Shown: positions 45,732 to 55,318, counted from the first letter of the stretch. The stretch is DNA of 64,000 nt from Sphingobium sp. CECT 9361 (GCF_918741285.1 NZ_CAKKNC010000001.1:62001-126000); one strand, 5' to 3'. Notes: a model not told the origin generated them from the sequence alone. Program-made: numbers and translations.

Positions 45732-46546
45732 CCCAGAACATGCCCTATGCCGAAGTGATCGGCGATCCGATTCAGCACAGCAAGTCGCCTCTGATCCACA
45801 ATTTCTGGCTGGAAAAGCTCGGGATCGAAGCGGAATATCGCAAGACGCATGTGAAACCCGAAGGCCTGTCGGCCTATTTCCTGCAGCGTCGCGCCGATCC
45901 CGACTGGCTGGGCTGCAATGTCACGATTCCCCATAAGATCGCAGTGATGGATTATACCGACGATCCCGGTGGCGTGCGCGACCGGATCGGTGCGATGAAC
46001 ACGATTGCGAGCGAAACCGGCGGTCCGCTCATCGGCACTAATACCGATGCCGGCGGCTTTCTTCAGGCGCTGGTCGTCCGCAAGTGGAAGGGTGAGCATG
46101 CTCTGCTGATCGGTGCGGGCGGCGCGGCGCGCGCGATCCTGTTCGCGCTCTCGACATTTGGCGTCAAGACGATCACCATCATGGCGCGTGACGCGACCAA
46201 AGGGCAAGCCTTGCTGGATCGTGCCGGAATGACCGGCACAGTCATCGCAATGGACGCGATCCTTCCACCCGTCGATCTGGTTATCAACAGCACATCGTTG
46301 GGTATGTTCGGTCAGCCACCACTCGATCTCGATCTATCGGCCCAACCGACGAGCGCCCTTGTTTATGACATCGTCTACGCACCGCTGGAAACAGGCTTGC
46401 TCACGGCGGCGAAGGCGCGCGGCCTTGCTACGGTCGATGGACTGGAAATGTTGATCGGGCAGGCGGCGCTGGCCTTCGACATATTCTTCGACGCCGACGC
46501 GCCGCGCGAGCATGACGCCGAACTGCGCGCCTTGCTGACGGCCTGA
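45728..46546 (+). CDS. aroE: shikimate dehydrogenase
   Basis: 272 residues. AEVIGDPIQHSKSPLIHNFW at the N-terminus (shikimate-binding Ser), NVTIPHKIAV with the catalytic Lys (about 66-75), IGAGGAARAILFAL as NADP loop, and NSTSLGM. It reduces 3-dehydroshikimate to shikimate in aromatic amino acid synthesis. It starts inside the maf stop (ATGA); coaE follows after 11 bp. Confidence 0.96.
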   Translation: MTQNMPYAEVIGDPIQHSKSPLIHNFWLEKLGIEAEYRKTHVKPEGLSAYFLQRRADPDWLGCNVTIPHKIAVMDYTDDPGGVRDRIGAMNTIASETGGPLIGTNTDAGGFLQALVVRKWKGEHALLIGAGGAARAILFALSTFGVKTITIMARDATKGQALLDRAGMTGTVIAMDAILPPVDLVINSTSLGMFGQPPLDLDLSAQPTSALVYDIVYAPLETGLLTAAKARGLATVDGLEMLIGQAALAFDIFFDADAPREHDAELRALLTA

Positions 46547-46557
46547 TCGAGAACGTT

Positions 46558-47154
46558 ATGGCGCAAGTCTGGGGTTTGACAGGATCGATCGGCATGGGGA
46601 AATCCGCGGTTGCCGCGATGCTGCGGCAACAGGGTGTGCCGGTGTTCGATGCCGACGCCGAAGTGCACAGGTTGCAAGGGCCGGGCGGGGCGATCCTTGC
46701 CGCGATAGAGGCGCGCTTTCCCGGCACCACCGGTCCGCAAGGTGTCGACCGCCCGAAGCTGGGCGCGGCCGTGTTTGGCCACCCCCATGAACTCAAGGCA
46801 CTGGAAGCTATTGTCCATCCGGCGGTTCAGCAATCCCGAGCGGCCTTTCTGCGACGAAACCGAGCGCGGCGACTAGTCGTTCTGGATATTCCGCTGTTGT
46901 TTGAAACGCATGTGCAGGCGAAACTGGAGGGTGTTATCGTGGTCACCGCTCCGGCCTGGAAACAGCGCAAGCGCGTCTTGGCGCGATCCGGCATGACGCC
47001 GGCCAAGTTTCGTCGCATCCGACATCTGCAGACGCCCGATGCGGAAAAGCGGCGTCGCGCGGATTATCTCGTCGATACCGGTACGACATTCGATCGCACA
47101 CGCGCGCAGGTCCGTCGTCTCGTCGCTTGCCTTCATGCCAAAGCGGGCCGATAG
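46558..47154 (+). CDS. coaE: dephospho-CoA kinase
   Basis: 198 residues. P-loop GLTGSIGMGKSAVAAML at about 5-21 and VLDIPLLFE at about 105-113; basic lid with RQxx-like KRVLARSGMTPAKFRRI. It phosphorylates dephospho-CoA, the final step of CoA synthesis. Standard length. The order aroE-coaE-dnaQ next to the origin is shared by many alphaproteobacteria. Confidence 0.95.
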   Translation: MAQVWGLTGSIGMGKSAVAAMLRQQGVPVFDADAEVHRLQGPGGAILAAIEARFPGTTGPQGVDRPKLGAAVFGHPHELKALEAIVHPAVQQSRAAFLRRNRARRLVVLDIPLLFETHVQAKLEGVIVVTAPAWKQRKRVLARSGMTPAKFRRIRHLQTPDAEKRRRADYLVDTGTTFDRTRAQVRRLVACLHAKAGR

Positions 47155-47178
47155 TATCCTTCCAGAGTCGGAAGGCCT

Positions 47179-47877
47179 ATGCGCGAAATCATATTCGATA
47201 CCGAAACCACGGGTTTCGACCCCGCCAGCGGCGACCGGCTTGTAGAGATCGGGTGTATAGAACTCGTCAATCGCGTCCCGACCGGGGAAACGTTCCACGC
47301 TTATTTTAATCCGCAACGTTCCATGCCCGCCAGTGCAGAAGCCATTCACGGCTTGTCCGATACGTTTCTGAGCGACAAGCCCCTGTTCCTGCACGGCGCG
47401 GGTGCGTTGCTGGAGTTTTTGGGCGATTCACCGCTGGTCGCACATAATGCCCGGTTCGATTTCGGTTTCTTAAATCATGAGCTGAAACTGATTGCTCGCG
47501 ATCCGATTTCCTTGGATCGCATGGTGGACACAGTGGCGATGGCACGGATGCTGCACCCCGGTGCCAAGCATAGCCTTGATGCCCTTTGCACCCGTTACGG
47601 CATCGACCGCAGCCATCGTGTCAAGCATGGCGCGCTGCTCGATGCGGAACTGCTTGCGCAACTTTACATCGAATTGACCGGGGGAAGACAGATCGGTCTC
47701 ATACTGGCCGACGAAGGTACCGGACAGGCTGACGCGATGGAACGCAGCCTTGTTTCGACCGTTCGTCCGGTCCGTCCGGCACGGCCGCATTGCGCCAGTG
47801 CCGAGGAACTGGAGCGACATGCAGCGTTCATCGCAACGCTCGACAAGCCGCTCTGGCTAAGCGGGGCAGCGGCCTGA
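47179..47877 (+). CDS. dnaQ: DNA polymerase III subunit epsilon
   Basis: 232 residues. DEDDh exonuclease: ExoI IIFDTETTGFDP (Asp, Glu at about 7 and 9), ExoII LVAHNARFDFGFLNHEL (Asp at about 98), ExoIIIe with HGALLDAELLAQLY (His and Asp at about 156-161). C-terminal tail binds the alpha subunit. It proofreads replication. ATG at 47179 follows a GGAAGG site. Confidence 0.96.
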   Translation: MREIIFDTETTGFDPASGDRLVEIGCIELVNRVPTGETFHAYFNPQRSMPASAEAIHGLSDTFLSDKPLFLHGAGALLEFLGDSPLVAHNARFDFGFLNHELKLIARDPISLDRMVDTVAMARMLHPGAKHSLDALCTRYGIDRSHRVKHGALLDAELLAQLYIELTGGRQIGLILADEGTGQADAMERSLVSTVRPVRPARPHCASAEELERHAAFIATLDKPLWLSGAAA

Positions 47878-47915
47878 TTGGCTGCTCCGTATATATCCGG
47901 ACTTGCCCTTCCTGG

Positions 47916-47960
47916 GTCGGTCCGGAACGTTCACCGGCCCGTCTTCCCCGACGGACCGGC
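47916..47960 (+). other. leader hairpin upstream of hpf
   Basis: GTCGGTCCG (47916-47924) can pair with CGGACCGGC (47952-47960), one wobble, ending just before the AAGGAGAAGG ribosome site. Possible control of ribosome-hibernation factor translation; unproven. Confidence 0.35.
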
Positions 47961-47980
47961 TCGTAGAAGGAGAAGGCAAA

Positions 47981-48574
47981 ATGGATATTCGTGTTTCCGG
48001 ACATCAGGTCGACACGGGCGACGCGCTCAAGCAGCACGTCTGGACGCGGCTCGAAGCGGTGGCCGAGAAATATTTCGCGCGCGCCATTTCCGCGCAAGTG
48101 ACTTTCAGCACGGCGCCGCATGGCGCTTTCCATTGCGATATCGTTTCCCATGTGATGACTGGCCTCATCCTTAAGGGTGCCGGCGAAGCCCAGGATGCGC
48201 ATGTTGCTTTCGATCAGGCGGCTGACCGCATCGAAAAGCAGCTTCGTCGCTATATGCGACGCCTCAAGGATCGCCATACGCAGACCGCAGCCGCGGAAGA
48301 CAAGCGCAGTAACGGTGTGGATGCCCTTGCGTTCGATGGCGCAGGTTACACGGTTTTTGCACAGCCTGAGGACAATGAGGAGCCTTCGGACGCGCCATTG
48401 ATCGTCGCGGAAACGCGGGTCGATATTCCCGAGGCATCGGTGTCTGACGCGGTGATGATGCTCGACCTGCGCAACACCAATGCGTTGCTGTTTCTCAACG
48501 CGGGCACGTCTGCCTATAACATGGTGTATCGGCGTAACGATGGGACCATTGGCTGGGTCGAACCTCGCGTATAA
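47981..48574 (+). CDS. hpf: long-form ribosome hibernation promoting factor
   Basis: 197 residues from the ATG at 47981 (very strong AAGGAGAAGG site). N-terminal HPF/YfiA domain (about 1-100: DIRVSGHQVDTGDALKQHV, basic RRYMRRLKDRH), linker, and C-terminal dimerisation domain (about 140-197: MMLDLRNTNALLFLNAG, MVYRRNDGTIGWVEP). It makes 100S ribosome dimers in stationary phase. Followed by a terminator hairpin. Confidence 0.95.
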   Translation: MDIRVSGHQVDTGDALKQHVWTRLEAVAEKYFARAISAQVTFSTAPHGAFHCDIVSHVMTGLILKGAGEAQDAHVAFDQAADRIEKQLRRYMRRLKDRHTQTAAAEDKRSNGVDALAFDGAGYTVFAQPEDNEEPSDAPLIVAETRVDIPEASVSDAVMMLDLRNTNALLFLNAGTSAYNMVYRRNDGTIGWVEPRV

Positions 48575-48584
48575 TAGCTTGTAT

Positions 48585-48618
48585 GGGGCCGGGACATCAT
48601 TGTTCCGGCCCACCTTTA
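48585..48618 (+). terminator. intrinsic terminator after hpf
   Basis: GGGCCGG (48586-48592) pairs with CCGGCCC (48605-48611), followed by ACCTTTATT. Placed 11 bp past the hpf stop. Confidence 0.75.
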
Positions 48619-48730
48619 TTGACGTTCTGGCCGTCGGGGTCTACGGGCCATGCTTTGGTTCAGCGATGGCGTTCAGGATTGGTCAACACCGGTCGTTATA
48701 GAATGTGCGATTGACCCCATTAGGTACGAC

Positions 48731-49198
48731 ATGGTCCATTTTGACGATATATTAACGCCTGAAGCGCTGGCTACCAGCGTTTCGGTCAGCGGCAAGAAGC
48801 AACTTTTCCAGAAATTGGGAGACATGGCGGCCACCAATTATGGTTTGGCTGCAGACGTTGTGTTCGATCGATTGACTGAGCGTGAACGTCTGGGTTCGAC
48901 CGGTTTTGGCGGTGGCGTCGGTATTCCCCATGCCAAGATTCCGGGGCTGGATCGGGTATGCGGTCTGGTGATTTTGCTGGAATCTGCCATTCCATTCGAC
49001 GCGGTGGATAACGCGCCGGTGGATGTGGTGTTCGCTCTTCTTTCACCTCTCGATAGCGGGGCTGAGCATTTGAAGACGTTGGCGCGGGTGTCACGCTACC
49101 TGCGTAACGATGCACAGATTGCACGACTCCGGGGTGTCGGATCTCGTGAAGCGCTGTTCGCTTTGCTTTCGGGTAATGAGGCTCGTGACGCTGCCTGA
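48731..49198 (+). CDS. ptsN: PTS IIA-like nitrogen regulatory protein PtsN
   Basis: 155 residues from the ATG at 48731; the upstream open part lacks similarity. EIIA-Ntr fold with FDDILTPEAL at the start, GFGGGVGIPHAKI with the phosphorylated His (H67), and VFALLSPLDSGAEHLKTLA. It tunes potassium and nitrogen metabolism via the PtsP-NPr chain. The gene after it overlaps by about 20 nt. Confidence 0.93.
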   Translation: MVHFDDILTPEALATSVSVSGKKQLFQKLGDMAATNYGLAADVVFDRLTERERLGSTGFGGGVGIPHAKIPGLDRVCGLVILLESAIPFDAVDNAPVDVVFALLSPLDSGAEHLKTLARVSRYLRNDAQIARLRGVGSREALFALLSGNEARDAA

Positions 49199-49661
49199 CG
49201 ACGCTAGGCCGCCCAGTGGGGAAGCAGCGCATTTTCGTGCGCTGGAGCAGCTCTATCGTTCGGCGCCCATCAATAGCTTGTTTCGTTCCGATTTGACGAT
49301 CTCGAATGCGGGCGTATCGCATATCGACTTCGACGTTGATGAAACGCTGTTCCATGCTGCCGGTGCCGTACATGGCACCGTGTATTTCAAGATGCTGGAC
49401 GATGCGGCTTTTTACGCTGCGAACAGCCTGGTCAGCGATCGCTTCCTTCTGACCACAAGTTTCAACCTACTATTTACGCGCCCGATTCATCCGGGGCGAT
49501 TGCGTGCCGAAGGGCGCTGGATCAGCGGGAAGCGCCGGGTCTATGTGGCCGAAGCGAGCCTGATCGACAGTGAAGGCGAGGAAGTCGGGCGCGGCACCGG
49601 CACTTTTATGCGGTCGCAATTTCCGCTGTCATCCTTGCCAGGATACCGCACCGCAGCATGA
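49176..49661 (+). CDS. PaaI-family thioesterase
   Basis: 161 residues from the ATG at 49176, overlapping ptsN by 23 nt; a GTG at 49185 with GAGG upstream is an equally plausible start. Hotdog fold: AVHGTVYFKMLDDAAFYAAN at about 70-90 (in the position of the HGG-x-x-x-x-L-D motif), then FNLLFTRPIHPGRLRAEG and GRGTGTFMR. Likely hydrolyses acyl- or aryl-acyl-CoA; substrate unknown. Confidence 0.82.
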   Translation: MRLVTLPDDARPPSGEAAHFRALEQLYRSAPINSLFRSDLTISNAGVSHIDFDVDETLFHAAGAVHGTVYFKMLDDAAFYAANSLVSDRFLLTTSFNLLFTRPIHPGRLRAEGRWISGKRRVYVAEASLIDSEGEEVGRGTGTFMRSQFPLSSLPGYRTAA

Positions 49662-49993
49662 CCGCGCGTTTGGCCACCCATATGCTGGTAGGTGCACTTA
49701 TCAGGCGGGTGCAAAATGAGGGAGGCTTTGCCATGGTCCTCCATCGCGGCGATCCGATCAGTGGCATTATCCTGCTGCAATGTTTGGAAAAAGGCGAACA
49801 AACCGGCCTGTTTGAGCGTATTTCGGATTACACTGGGGGCTACACACTTGCGTCCTGTGGGCCAAAGGAGAGCTCAGCGCCGCACGAGATGGCAGAATAT
49901 ATTGCCCGTCGTCGCAGGTCCGATCCCGATCTATGGTTAATAGAGCTTGATATCGCGGATGCGGAACGGTTGGCCGCTGAATCGCTCTGTTGA
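49658..49993 (+). CDS. DUF1491 family protein
   Basis: 111 residues. LATHMLVGALIRRVQNEGGFAMVLHRGD at the N-terminus (key part MLVGALIRRVQ), then ISGIILLQC and DPDLWLIELDIADAERL, as in DUF1491 proteins of alphaproteobacteria. Function unknown. The start overlaps the thioesterase stop (ATGA), so ptsN, the thioesterase and this gene form one coupled unit. Confidence 0.82.
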   Translation: MTARLATHMLVGALIRRVQNEGGFAMVLHRGDPISGIILLQCLEKGEQTGLFERISDYTGGYTLASCGPKESSAPHEMAEYIARRRRSDPDLWLIELDIADAERLAAESLC

Positions 49994-50172
49994 TCGTTGA
50001 CTCCCCGGAACGGTCCATTCATAGGCGCGCCCACGCCAACGCGCAGGTTGCCGCAATTTCGTTCAATGGGGGGCGAAAACGGTAAACACGCAGACGGGGG
50101 GCGACCGGACGCAAGATAAGCTCGATACGGGCACGGTGTCCTGGCCGACTCACCGCATTATTCTGGGTTAGA

Positions 50173-50835
50173 ATGAGTTTCCGTTTGAAGGCCGCAACAC
50201 TGGCCGCATTTACTTTGTCTGCACTTGCCGCTGTAATGGCAAGTGACGCTTCCCAAGCGGCAGGATCTAACGAGACTATTCCCGTTACACTCCGCGCGCT
50301 TCCCAATTCAACCGCTCCTCAGGCTGCAGGCGTTACCTTCGCCGCGCCGCAGGAAGTGGTTCAGCCTACCAGCACGACATCAACGTCCCAGTCGGCAAAT
50401 GTTTCCCAGGACGCCCAGACTGCGTCCTCGCTTGCTGAGCTGGTCGACGAGCAGACGCTTCCCGCTGACATCAATGACGATATGCGCTGCCTGGCCAGTG
50501 CCGTCTATTATGAATCGAAAGGCGAGAGCCTGACTGGGCAGCTCGCCGTAGCTCGCGTCATCATCAATCGCGCCCGCTCGGGCCGCTTTGCGGACAGCTT
50601 GTGCGGCGTCGTGCGTCAGCCCAGCCAGTTCAGCTTCGTGCGTGGCGGCAGCATACCGCAGCCGAGCACGCAGACCCGCGACTGGCACGAAGCTGTCGCC
50701 ATTTCCCAAATCGCGATCAACGATGCCTGGAAGAACCCAGCCGAAGGCGCCCTGTTCTTTCATGCGCGTCGCGTATCCCCCGGTTGGGGCAAAGCACGGC
50801 TGGCCTCCATCGATAATCACATCTTCTATCGCTGA
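50173..50835 (+). CDS. cell wall hydrolase (SleB/CwlJ family)
   Basis: 220 residues. Signal-like N-terminus (about 1-30), a disordered Thr/Ser/Gln-rich linker (about 32-95) and a hydrolase-2 domain (about 100-220): DDMRCLASAVYYESKGES with the catalytic Glu, QLAVARVIINRARSGRF, and GALFFHARRVSPGW. It cuts peptidoglycan in the periplasm. No clear ribosome site precedes the ATG. A strong terminator follows. Confidence 0.87.
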   Translation: MSFRLKAATLAAFTLSALAAVMASDASQAAGSNETIPVTLRALPNSTAPQAAGVTFAAPQEVVQPTSTTSTSQSANVSQDAQTASSLAELVDEQTLPADINDDMRCLASAVYYESKGESLTGQLAVARVIINRARSGRFADSLCGVVRQPSQFSFVRGGSIPQPSTQTRDWHEAVAISQIAINDAWKNPAEGALFFHARRVSPGWGKARLASIDNHIFYR

Positions 50836-50893
50836 GATAGCTGCCCCGGCCCGTCGCTTTTGCTGACAGAGGTCGTGGGAATGCGGGGAGAGC

Positions 50894-50935
50894 AAAAAAA
50901 GGCCGAGCCGGGATACCGGAATCGGCCTTTTATTT
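50894..50935 (+). terminator. intrinsic terminator after the cell wall hydrolase
   Basis: AAAGGCCGA (50898-50906) pairs with TCGGCCTTT (50922-50930) with flanking A-run and TTTTATTT. The A/T flanks make it usable in both directions. Confidence 0.9.
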
Positions 50936-50950
50936 GTTCACTTCCTGTTC
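50936..50950 (+). promoter_or_regulatory. LexA (SOS) box upstream of mmcB
   Basis: GTTC (50936-50939), seven bases, GTTC (50947-50950): exact match to the alphaproteobacterial SOS consensus GTTC-N7-GTTC. It ends 11 bp before the ATG, and a TAATGT -10-like hexamer follows it directly. Confidence 0.88.
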
Positions 50951-50961
50951 TAATGTGAAGC

Positions 50962-51444
50962 ATGGCTTCCATTCTTACAGATTGCCCTCCGGGAACGGCG
51001 CTGGCCGTCACGCGCGGGGTTCTTCGACTCTTTCAGCGCCACGATCTGTTCGGTATTTCCGAAGTGCCTTTGCCCAACGGGCGCCGCGCCGACATCATGG
51101 CGATCGATCTGGCAGGGCATATCGTCATCGTAGAAATCAAGTGCAGCCGCGCTGACTTGCTGGGTGACGCGAAGTGGGCGGACTATTTCGAATATTGCGA
51201 TCGCTATTTCTGGGCTGTGCCGGCGGGCTTTGATTTGGCGCCGTTCGAAAGTGAAGTGCTATGGCCAACCCGCACCGGGTTGATCGTCGCGGACCAATAT
51301 GATGCGGAAATCATCCGGCCTGCCCCGACGGAGCTGCTGGCGGCAGCGCGGCGCAAGGCGGAAACATTACGATTTGCCCGCCGAGCAGCCCGGCGCCTGA
51401 CGGCACTGTCCGATCCCGATTATGCGGCCGAGATCGGCTTTTAG
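50962..51444 (+). CDS. mmcB: MmcB family DNA repair protein
   Basis: 160 residues. PD-(D/E)XK nuclease-like core: GRRADIMAIDLAGHIVIVEIKCSRADLL, with the Asp at about 36-38 and the E-x-K of VEIKCSR at about 57-62. MmcB of Caulobacter is LexA-controlled and needed for mitomycin C resistance. The SOS box 11 bp upstream fits. With TAATGT as -10 the mRNA would begin at the ATG, so it may be leaderless; no ribosome site is visible. Confidence 0.92.
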   Translation: MASILTDCPPGTALAVTRGVLRLFQRHDLFGISEVPLPNGRRADIMAIDLAGHIVIVEIKCSRADLLGDAKWADYFEYCDRYFWAVPAGFDLAPFESEVLWPTRTGLIVADQYDAEIIRPAPTELLAAARRKAETLRFARRAARRLTALSDPDYAAEIGF

Positions 51445-51447
51445 GAC

Positions 51448-52356
51448 TCAGCTATGCGCGCGGCCGAAATCGGGCGCGGGATCGTCCTGCCCCTCTTCGA
51501 TGATCGAACGGCGAATGGCGCGCGTGCGGGTGAAGAGGTTGAATAGTGCGTCACCATCATTCCAGCGGATCGCGCGCTGCAAGGCAGACAGATCTTCTGA
51601 AAATCGCTGAAGCATTTCCAGCACCGCTTCCTTGTTAGACAGGAATACGTCGCGCCACATGGTCGGATCGCTAGCCGCGATGCGCGTGAAGTCACGAAAG
51701 CCGCCTGCGGAATATTTGATGACTTCGGATCGCGTCACGTTTTCCAGATCGCTGGCCGTGCCGACAATGGTGTAGGCAATGAGATGCGGTAAATGGCTGG
51801 TAACGGCGAGCACCAGATCGTGATGCGCGGCATCCATGATTTCGACGTCTGCACCGATTCGCTTCCACAATTCCGATACGCGCTCGACGGCGACAGGATT
51901 GGCGTCCGCTGGTGGCGTGATGATGCACCAGCGACCTTTGAACAAGCTGGCAAAGCCCGCTTCCGGTCCGCTGTTTTCGGTGCCTGCGACGGGGTGCGCC
52001 GGGATAATCGGATTATTGGGGAGCGCAGCCGTCAAAGCGGCAAGTATCTCCGCCTTACACGATCCTACGTCGGATATGATCGCATCGGCGGGCAGGTCGT
52101 CCGCAATGTCAGTGGCGACTGCCGCCATTGCACCCACCGGCACGCACAGTATCACCAAATCGGCATCCGTAACGGCTGCGCCTGCCGTATCGGTGATGTC
52201 GTCGGCCAAGCCGATCCGCCGCGCGGTCTCTCGCACTTCCGCGCTCGCATCGTGCCCGGTGAGTATTACGGTTGGCATCTCCGCGCGGATCGCGCGCAGG
52301 AGCGACGATCCGATCAAGCCCAGGCCGATGATCGTCACACGGGCAAAAGGCAACAT
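51448..52356 (-). CDS. tyrC: prephenate/arogenate (cyclohexadienyl) dehydrogenase
   Basis: 302 residues. N-terminal NAD loop VTIIGLGLIGSSLLRAIR, ISDVGSCKAEI, and IPAHPVAGTENSGPEAGF, which contains the catalytic His region of TyrA/TyrC enzymes. It oxidises prephenate or arogenate for tyrosine synthesis. The ATG shares one base with the hisC stop (TGATG), so the two genes are coupled in an operon. It converges on mmcB. Confidence 0.94.
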   Translation of the reverse strand: MLPFARVTIIGLGLIGSSLLRAIRAEMPTVILTGHDASAEVRETARRIGLADDITDTAGAAVTDADLVILCVPVGAMAAVATDIADDLPADAIISDVGSCKAEILAALTAALPNNPIIPAHPVAGTENSGPEAGFASLFKGRWCIITPPADANPVAVERVSELWKRIGADVEIMDAAHHDLVLAVTSHLPHLIAYTIVGTASDLENVTRSEVIKYSAGGFRDFTRIAASDPTMWRDVFLSNKEAVLEMLQRFSEDLSALQRAIRWNDGDALFNLFTRTRAIRRSIIEEGQDDPAPDFGRAHS

Positions 52357-53477
52357 CAGGCCGCTTCCACCAGGCTACGGACGATGCGCGCGACGTCGCG
52401 TGTCTGGTCCTCGGTGCCGATGGTGATGCGCAGACCGTTGGAAAGCCCCTGCCCCGGCAGCCAGCGCGTCGCATAGCCTTCGGCCATCAATCCGTTCAGT
52501 GCCTCTTCGGCCGTCAGCGTGCCTTCGAACAGAATGAGCAGGAAATTCGCCTTGCTCGGCACGACGCGCAGTCCATGATTGCTCAGTGCCGTCATTTCCG
52601 CCGCCAGCCATTCGCGCCAGCGCGTGTTATGTGCGCGGCTTGCGTCGATCCATGCATCGTCCGCTATCGCCGCAGCCGCAGCGGCCTGCCCAGCCGTCGT
52701 TACATTGAATGGCGCACGGATGCGATGCAGCACGTCTATCACCGGCTGCGCGGCATAACCCCAGCCGATGCGCTCTGCGGCAAGCCCATGAATCTTCGAG
52801 AAAGTACGTGTCACGAAGACATTGCCTGCGACGCGCGCCAACGCCAGCCCGCCATCGTCCTCTTCGGGCTCCAGATATTCGGCATAGGCCTGATCGAGAA
52901 CCAGCAATATGTCCGATCGCAATCCGGCATGAAGGCGCGCGATTTCGGCGGCTGACGTCATGGTGCCTGTCGGGTTATTCGGGTTGGCAAGAAAGACGAC
53001 ACGGGTGCGGTCGGTCACCGCCGCCAACAGCGCGTCGACATCGGTCGCATAGTCCTGATCAGGTGCGACAACCGGTGTTGCGCCGACACGCCGCGCGGCG
53101 ATATCATACACCGAAAAGCCATAGCGCACGTATAACACTTCATCGCCCGGTCCTGCATAGGCGCTGGCGGCGAGGTGCAGCAGTTCGTCCGAACCGGTAC
53201 CATAGATGATACGCGCAGGATCCAAACCATGCTTGGCGCCTATCGCTTCGCGTAACCGGGTTGCGCCGGGATCGGGATAGGTGGTGAGGTCTACACTCGC
53301 CGCATCAAATGCGGCACGGGCGCTATCGCCGGTTCCCAAAGGGTTTTCATTGGCGGAAAGCTTGATGAGCGGGCGGCCATCGGCGCTCGATGCCTTACCC
53401 GGTACATAAGCGGAAATACCCAGGATCCAGTCCTTGGGTTGCGGCGAATTCAATGTCGGTGATGCGGTCTTTGTCAT
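52356..53477 (-). CDS. hisC: histidinol-phosphate aminotransferase
   Basis: 373 residues from the ATG at 53477; an upstream ATG at 53513 is less family-like. Fold type I aminotransferase: [10 protein letters not shown] near the N-terminus, [22 protein letters not shown], and the PLP Lys K228 in [17 protein letters not shown]. In this alphaproteobacterial setting next to tyrC it probably also transaminates aromatic precursors. The frame is intact. Confidence 0.94.
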   Translation of the reverse strand: MTKTASPTLNSPQPKDWILGISAYVPGKASSADGRPLIKLSANENPLGTGDSARAAFDAASVDLTTYPDPGATRLREAIGAKHGLDPARIIYGTGSDELLHLAASAYAGPGDEVLYVRYGFSVYDIAARRVGATPVVAPDQDYATDVDALLAAVTDRTRVVFLANPNNPTGTMTSAAEIARLHAGLRSDILLVLDQAYAEYLEPEEDDGGLALARVAGNVFVTRTFSKIHGLAAERIGWGYAAQPVIDVLHRIRAPFNVTTAGQAAAAAAIADDAWIDASRAHNTRWREWLAAEMTALSNHGLRVVPSKANFLLILFEGTLTAEEALNGLMAEGYATRWLPGQGLSNGLRITIGTEDQTRDVARIVRSLVEAA

Positions 53478-53576
53478 GGCCCGCGCTTTAGCGGGAAAGC
53501 CTGCGCTACGCAAAGGGAGCCGAATCGGTGTGGTGCAATGATTGACAGCTTTCTCCGCGCACCCTAGCGGCCAGAT

Positions 53577-54731
53577 ATGGCTACCGTCCCTGCATCCAGC
53601 GACAGCCGCTTCGGCCTTGCCCGGCAGGTGCGCTTGTCCGGCCCGCTACGGCTGGACAGCGGTGCGATTTTGACGCCCGTGGATATCGCCTATGAGACGT
53701 ACGGGACGCTTAACGTGGACCGGTCGAATGCGATTCTGCTGTGCCATGCCCTTACTGGCGATCAGTATGTCGCCTCACAGCATCCGCTGACCGGCAAGCC
53801 CGGTTGGTGGTGGCGCATGGTTGGCGAAGGCAAGCCGGTGGATCCCTCCCGACACTTCATCGTGTGTGCCAATGTGCTGGGCAGCTGTATGGGATCGAGC
53901 GGCCCCGCCAGCGTCGATCCGACGAGGGATGAACCCTATGCGATGCGCTTTCCCGTCATCACCATTGGCGACATGGTGCGGGCGCAGGCATTGCTGCTCG
54001 ATCATCTGGGCGTAGATCGGCTGCGGGCCGTCATCGGTGGGTCGATGGGCGGGATGCAGGCGCTGACCTGGCCGACAATATTCCCTGAGCGGGTCGAATC
54101 GACGGTCGTCATCGCATCGACTGCTCGACACAGCGCACAGAATATCGCGTTTCACGAAGTGGGGCGGCAGGCGATCATGGCCGATCCACGCTGGCGCGGT
54201 GGCGACTATTATGCCGATGGTGATGTCCCAAGCGCGGGACTGGCGGTCGCACGCATGGCCGCGCACATAACCTATCTTTCCGAAGCTGGGCTGACGGAAA
54301 AATTCGGGCGTCGGCTTCAGGCGCGCCCCGATAGTCCCGGTGGGCAAAAGACGTTCGGCTTCGACGCGGATTTCCAAGTGGAAAGCTATTTGCGGCATCA
54401 GGGACTGAGCTTCGTCGAGCGGTTCGACGCGAACAGCTATCTCTATATCACTCGCGCCATGGACTATTACGACATTGCCGAGGATCACGAGGGCAGCCTC
54501 GCCCGTGCCTTTGCCAAAACGAAAGCGCGCTTTTGCGTGGTTAGCTTCGATACTGACTGGCTGTATCCCACAGCGGAATCGCGTGTCATCGTCCACGCGC
54601 TCAATGCGTCGGGCGCGCAAGCCAGTTTCGTCGAACTTGCCAGCCCTTTCGGTCACGATGCATTCCTGCTTGAGGCACCGGAACTCAATCGCGTAGTCGA
54701 CGGCTTCTTGCGAGCGGGGGAACAGAGATAG
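53577..54731 (+). CDS. metX: homoserine O-acetyltransferase
   Basis: 384 residues, alpha/beta-hydrolase fold. [13 protein letters not shown] with nucleophile S156, Asp in SFDTDWLYP (about 322) and His in [10 protein letters not shown] (about 360). It acetylates homoserine (or succinylates it in some homologues) for methionine synthesis. It pairs with metW, two bases downstream. No riboswitch was recognised in the 99-bp upstream gap. Confidence 0.95.
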   Translation: MATVPASSDSRFGLARQVRLSGPLRLDSGAILTPVDIAYETYGTLNVDRSNAILLCHALTGDQYVASQHPLTGKPGWWWRMVGEGKPVDPSRHFIVCANVLGSCMGSSGPASVDPTRDEPYAMRFPVITIGDMVRAQALLLDHLGVDRLRAVIGGSMGGMQALTWPTIFPERVESTVVIASTARHSAQNIAFHEVGRQAIMADPRWRGGDYYADGDVPSAGLAVARMAAHITYLSEAGLTEKFGRRLQARPDSPGGQKTFGFDADFQVESYLRHQGLSFVERFDANSYLYITRAMDYYDIAEDHEGSLARAFAKTKARFCVVSFDTDWLYPTAESRVIVHALNASGAQASFVELASPFGHDAFLLEAPELNRVVDGFLRAGEQR

Positions 54732-54733
54732 AG

Positions 54734-55318
54734 GTGCTACGCCCAGATCTGGCGCTGATTGCGCGCAATGTCACGCCCGGCGCACGGGTGCTGGATGTCG
54801 GCTGCGGCGATGGTGCGCTGATGGCGGCGCTCCGCGACCAGCGCAACGTCGACGCACGCGGGTTGGAGATCGACCCGGTCAATGTGGCATCGGCGGTTGG
54901 GCGCGGGCTATCGGTGGTCCAGGGAGACGCGGACACAGACCTGCATTATTATGGCGAAGGGAGTTTCGATTATGCGATCCTGAGCCAGACGCTGCAGACG
55001 ACGCGCCGCCCCGACCGGGTTGTGGAGGAACTGATGCGCATCGGCAGTCAGGCGTTTGTCAGCTTCCCCAATTTCGCGCACTGGCGCGGCCGACTGTCGC
55101 TGGCCTTTGGCGGTCGTATGCCGGTGACACGGCTGCTACCGGATACCTGGTACGACACACTCAACATCCACCACCTGACGATCGACGATTTTCGGGCACT
55201 GGTGAAGGATCGTGGCTGGTCGATCGACGGTCAGTGGTTTCTGAATGGCGTCAAGGAAACCACGCATACCAATGCAAACCTGTTCGCGCAGCATGCGGTG
55301 TTCCTGCTGCGACGTTAA
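54734..55318 (+). CDS. metW: methionine biosynthesis protein MetW
   Basis: 194 residues from a GTG at 54734. SAM-methyltransferase-like fold with ARVLDVGCGDGALMAAL at about 17-33, YAILSQTLQTT and SFPNFAHWRGRL. MetW works with MetX in alpha- and gammaproteobacteria and may control methionine synthesis. The stop overlaps the stop of the TetR gene in a TTAA palindrome. Confidence 0.93.
   Translation: MLRPDLALIARNVTPGARVLDVGCGDGALMAALRDQRNVDARGLEIDPVNVASAVGRGLSVVQGDADTDLHYYGEGSFDYAILSQTLQTTRRPDRVVEELMRIGSQAFVSFPNFAHWRGRLSLAFGGRMPVTRLLPDTWYDTLNIHHLTIDDFRALVKDRGWSIDGQWFLNGVKETTHTNANLFAQHAVFLLRR

Noticed and set aside
53478..53576. SAM-type riboswitch before metX
   Set aside because: The 99-bp gap has a small GC hairpin but no recognisable SAM-II or other conserved core.
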